DNA of 9,526 bases from JAJPJX01 sp964568355 (GTDB taxonomy: Bacteria; Acidobacteriota; Terriglobia; Bryobacterales; Bryobacteraceae), in contig CAZMRK010000212.1 in assembly GCA_964568355.1 (NCBI GenBank), positions 1-9,526 on the forward strand. Direction: 5' to 3'. The notes below the pieces were generated by a model, which ran no database searches, was not told the DNA's origin, and saw only the letters and a list, made by a program, of their open reading frames with translations. The translations under genes were made by a program, and so were the position numbers. This document shows, piece after piece, positions 8,701-9,526 of the stretch (position 1 is its first letter; every line of letters begins with the position of its first letter).

Positions 8701-9153
8701 GCCCTCCACAATGTGAAAGAGACCCTGGGTGGTACGCCGGTCGCTCTTGGGATTGTGCAGCACTCCCTGGGGGACGCGGTAGGAATGCACATACGCCGAG
8801 GAAAAGGTATCTGTTTCCGGCGGCAACGACAGCACACGCGCCATGCCGGGGCGGTCCAGAACGAAGGGATTGAAGGGAAGGCGGGGCGCGCCGGTGGGAC
8901 AGGTATCGGACAGGTAAGCGTCCAGGAACGCCTGGATCCGGGCATCGGCCGGACACAGCAGCCCGCGCAGCCAGTGGTCTTTCTGATGATAGTTGCGCAG
9001 CAGCGGTTCGGCGATCTCCAGAAAATGGGGATCGACGGTGCTACGGCTGGTGGGCTGCCCCAAAGCGGCAAGCTTCAGGTTGATGTAACGAATCAGTTCC
9101 CTTTCGTGACTCTGAGCGCTGTGATTACCGGAATCTGTCGTGATGGGTCCCAT
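5701..9153 (-). CDS. Probable PPi-dependent phosphoenolpyruvate carboxykinase (1150 aa)
   Basis: This 1150-aa protein has no signal peptide or membrane segment and should be cytoplasmic. Its size and the patterns below fit PPi-type PEP carboxykinase (EC 4.1.1.38), which interconverts oxaloacetate + PPi with PEP + phosphate + CO2, known from Entamoeba and Propionibacterium at about this length. The call rests on recall of the family, not alignment. Visible are an N-terminal LIRYINLKLAALGQP (19-34), PYNGGRAFKVA (305-315), a P-loop-like TVSGGGKSEIS (484-494) that lines up with the kinase-1 motif GLSGTGKTTLS of ATP-PEPCK, and a Gly/Ser/Thr-rich TGKSPSTTGFGSEGALTKG (860-878). The true family is reported to share no overall sequence similarity with ATP/GTP-PEPCK, so the P-loop match is local. 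The ATG at 9151-9153 is preferred although the frame stays open upstream to 9315, because that extension would translate intergenic palindromes. The Shine-Dalgarno is weak. The alternative is an uncharacterised P-loop enzyme. Confidence 0.6.
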   Translation of the reverse strand: MGPITTDSGNHSAQSHERELIRYINLKLAALGQPTSRSTVDPHFLEIAEPLLRNYHQKDHWLRGLLCPADARIQAFLDAYLSDTCPTGAPRLPFNPFVLDRPGMARVLSLPPETDTFSSAYVHSYRVPQGVLHNPKSDRRTTQGLFHIVEGGFPVPADKFEVPKQAFAVLLAESLRPPEDVLALPFTASQPEQAHLFVSLLLRPLVCPATENDPEKSMEIRFFVPGSLVSNLDFVESVFGNGGDPFLPENDAALDALHWTGHSGCVILAPHLVGIAKKRLGLPHFDQASERQRRDGMCWREEQEPYNGGRAFKVACRDHRGVMVTIIADNYFGYCKKEVKTQISYSANLFGLCEEEHAGGAIALPAYILGEEFHGDRTFRLKRTRFEDAMRLLGDVVEQKPAGYAIDRRYRNVFYVPEGSDFYVREGVVKWQHNGEARQLTLRVGDDYFLPSGYRLRLEKQPGGTVWRLIGIRPDGTLCHKPCTVSGGGKSEISKSISNALLKGPVFVKDYQQDLEQVAAILHRDYSAVYRNRPADARTRRAILSPDRSLGSVIKLLTPSPEYTDAHNQWVRDLPQTIRQVVFTLKRYYRPEWGENWREHFTVDRINGFLGHELKYDNQGLVSNYLRVGYDPAGSWRIYKLRPDFHPAEKVQVEDDITASVVLPARELSHLDPAYANPSVKLVVNCEELLFQRPDDAVHPGFDKQAEADIASPGTFLSNFEPLTVEAARALVDHIVEFDKYTEPMKRRLASFVQSPSGAYVVCSSHARLVDGKPSKNPRYLQKRPDRVDPRGSYLAEVGARLDREVPAGAPVHFPVNAVLAGRRNSPADPGIGLPPLAVYNPIHYQEIPELFMDFVCSLTGKSPSTTGFGSEGALTKGPFNALWPVVDLNNALLSAILTGYAGFTSSAGYVGPRYKVEHDISMLVPEIWCRMKVSERDPRFLIENGYLEKISDVEFAGRKVLASRLGYRITARFADHFLGRIFETPDAVFTEDLLRPEKQDLAAFAAGVDAIVEAQRKVACGYFEDGSVEAACPPLKALLWIMAHGAYEGMTLETPRLRAMFDLDAVLASDWYQRRLRVKQQRDLELWKRHLAALEAFRSAADPLRTGVHPDERAAEIRRHLSRIESPSYLLDLSGTLGADPFDHQMPAA

Positions 9154-9189
9154 AACCTGACTTTCGCATAATTCGGCCGCTACTACGCT

Positions 9190-9217
9190 GTTACAAAACC
9201 GGCACCCAAGCTGCCAA
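9190..9217 (-). promoter_or_regulatory. Possible promoter for the PEPCK-like gene
   Basis: On the - strand TTGGCA (9212-9217) lies 16 bp before TGTAAC (9190-9195), five and four of six matches to the -35 and -10 consensus. Transcription would begin near 9183, about 30 nt ahead of the ATG at 9153 and downstream of the palindrome array. A start here excludes the longer upstream reading of the gene. Confidence 0.35.
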
Positions 9218-9248
9218 GCCTTGTGTGGCACTTGACACTTCAGCCGGC

Positions 9249-9310
9249 GCCGGACTTCAGTCCGGCAAACCCAGCGCCGGTTCAAACCGGCGCGCAGGCT
9301 GAAAGCCTGC
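9249..9310. repeat. Array of three adjacent near-perfect palindromes
   Basis: Three palindromes with almost no loop follow each other: GCCGGACT/AGTCCGGC (9249-9266, 2-nt centre), GCGCCGGTT/AACCGGCGC (9274-9293, 2-nt centre) and GCAGGCT/AGCCTGC (9294-9310, 3-nt centre). The arms differ in sequence, but all three share a TTCA core at the centre on one strand or the other (the third on the - strand). Repeats of this style are, from memory, common between genes in acidobacterial and planctomycete genomes. They sit between the stop of the MeaB-like gene and the promoter of the PEPCK-like gene and may end transcription of the former. Confidence 0.85.
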
Positions 9311-9331
9311 CCCACTTTGTCACACAGTGGG
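9311..9331 (-). terminator. Hairpin right after the MeaB-like stop codon
   Basis: On the - strand CCCACT and AGTGGG (6-bp arms) enclose a 9-nt loop, starting 2 nt after the TAG stop. The hairpin leads directly into the palindrome array. No T-run follows, so it may instead be part of the same repeat cluster. Confidence 0.35.
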
Positions 9332-9333
9332 CA

Positions 9334-9526
9334 CTAATCCGGCGGAGCGGCGTGGCGGCTGGAGCGAAACAACGCCAGCAGTTCACGGCTGGCGGCAAAC
9401 GGGGTCATGTGGCCTTGCTCCACGGCCTGGCGCAGTTCGGGCAGCCGGGCGGCGACCAGCGGATCCTGGCGGAAGGCGGTCTCCAAGCCGATCGAAATCA
9501 GTTCGCCGAGCCAGTCGAGGGCCTGC
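9334..9526 (-). CDS. C-terminal fragment, probable MeaB/ArgK-type GTPase (methylmalonyl-CoA mutase chaperone)
   Basis: Only the last 64 residues are inside the window; the gene runs off the right edge and ends at a TAG at 9334-9336. The peptide begins QALDWLGELISIGLET, continues with RQDPLVAARLPELRQAVEQG and ends HMTPFAASRELLALFRSSRH. This amphipathic helical segment, with its PELRQAVEQGHMTPFAA turn, resembles the C-terminal dimerisation arm of MeaB/ArgK G3E GTPases, which load and protect adenosylcobalamin-dependent methylmalonyl-CoA mutase. The GTPase core with its Walker motifs is outside the window, so the assignment rests on the tail alone. It lies upstream of the PEPCK-like gene on the same strand, 180 bp away, with hairpins between. 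Confidence 0.5.
   Translation of the reverse strand, partial: QALDWLGELISIGLETAFRQDPLVAARLPELRQAVEQGHMTPFAASRELLALFRSSRHAAPPD

Noticed and set aside
7714..9171. 485-codon + strand open frame opposite the PEPCK-like gene
   Set aside because: Low-complexity composition and no domain; the - strand frame has clear conserved-looking motifs and continuous coding character.
1..9526. tRNA, rRNA or insertion sequence
   Set aside because: No cloverleaf, rRNA-like stretch, transposase motif or target-site duplication was seen in the intergenic spaces, which are all under 250 bp.

Overview
The window is GC-rich bacterial DNA that most resembles a soil Acidobacteriota genome of the Solibacter/Bryobacter type. 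This is inference from two things: a very large Oar-like TonB-dependent receptor with an N-terminal carboxypeptidase-regulatory-like domain (a family strongly expanded in that phylum), and intergenic spaces packed with short palindromic dispersed repeats. No rRNA, tRNA, CRISPR array, transposase or phage gene was seen.

Layout, left to right. Positions 1-243 hold no secure gene, only an 18-bp tandem repeat followed by a long inverted repeat with 27-bp arms. A possible C-terminal tail of an upstream + strand gene runs through the tandem repeat. At 244-1956 (+) lies a secreted or lipid-anchored CocE/NonD-family serine hydrolase with a complete Ser-Asp-His triad. An 88-bp convergent gap follows, holding another copy of the same dispersed repeat folded as a perfect 16-bp-arm palindrome. 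At 2045-5452 (-) is the 1135-aa TonB-dependent receptor, with its own well-formed sigma70-type promoter (TTGACA, 17 bp, TATACG), a leader of about 95 nt and a GTG start. At 5701-9153 (-) is a 1150-aa cytoplasmic protein that I assign, at moderate confidence, to the PPi-dependent phosphoenolpyruvate carboxykinase family. A 180-bp gap with three back-to-back palindromes separates it from the last gene, a truncated - strand CDS (9334-9526) whose 64 visible residues look like the C-terminus of a MeaB/ArgK-type GTPase, the chaperone of methylmalonyl-CoA mutase.

How they may work together: the three - strand genes point the same way but each is preceded by its own gap, so they need not be one operon. 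If both calls hold, the MeaB-like and PPi-PEPCK-like genes place methylmalonyl-CoA to succinyl-CoA metabolism beside the oxaloacetate/PEP node, a combination known from propionate-metabolising bacteria. The receptor and the exported hydrolase are envelope functions (uptake, and amide or ester hydrolysis) with no clear link to that pair. The most interesting items are the giant PEPCK-like enzyme with its neighbour, and the unusual palindrome arrays that fill the intergenic spaces.
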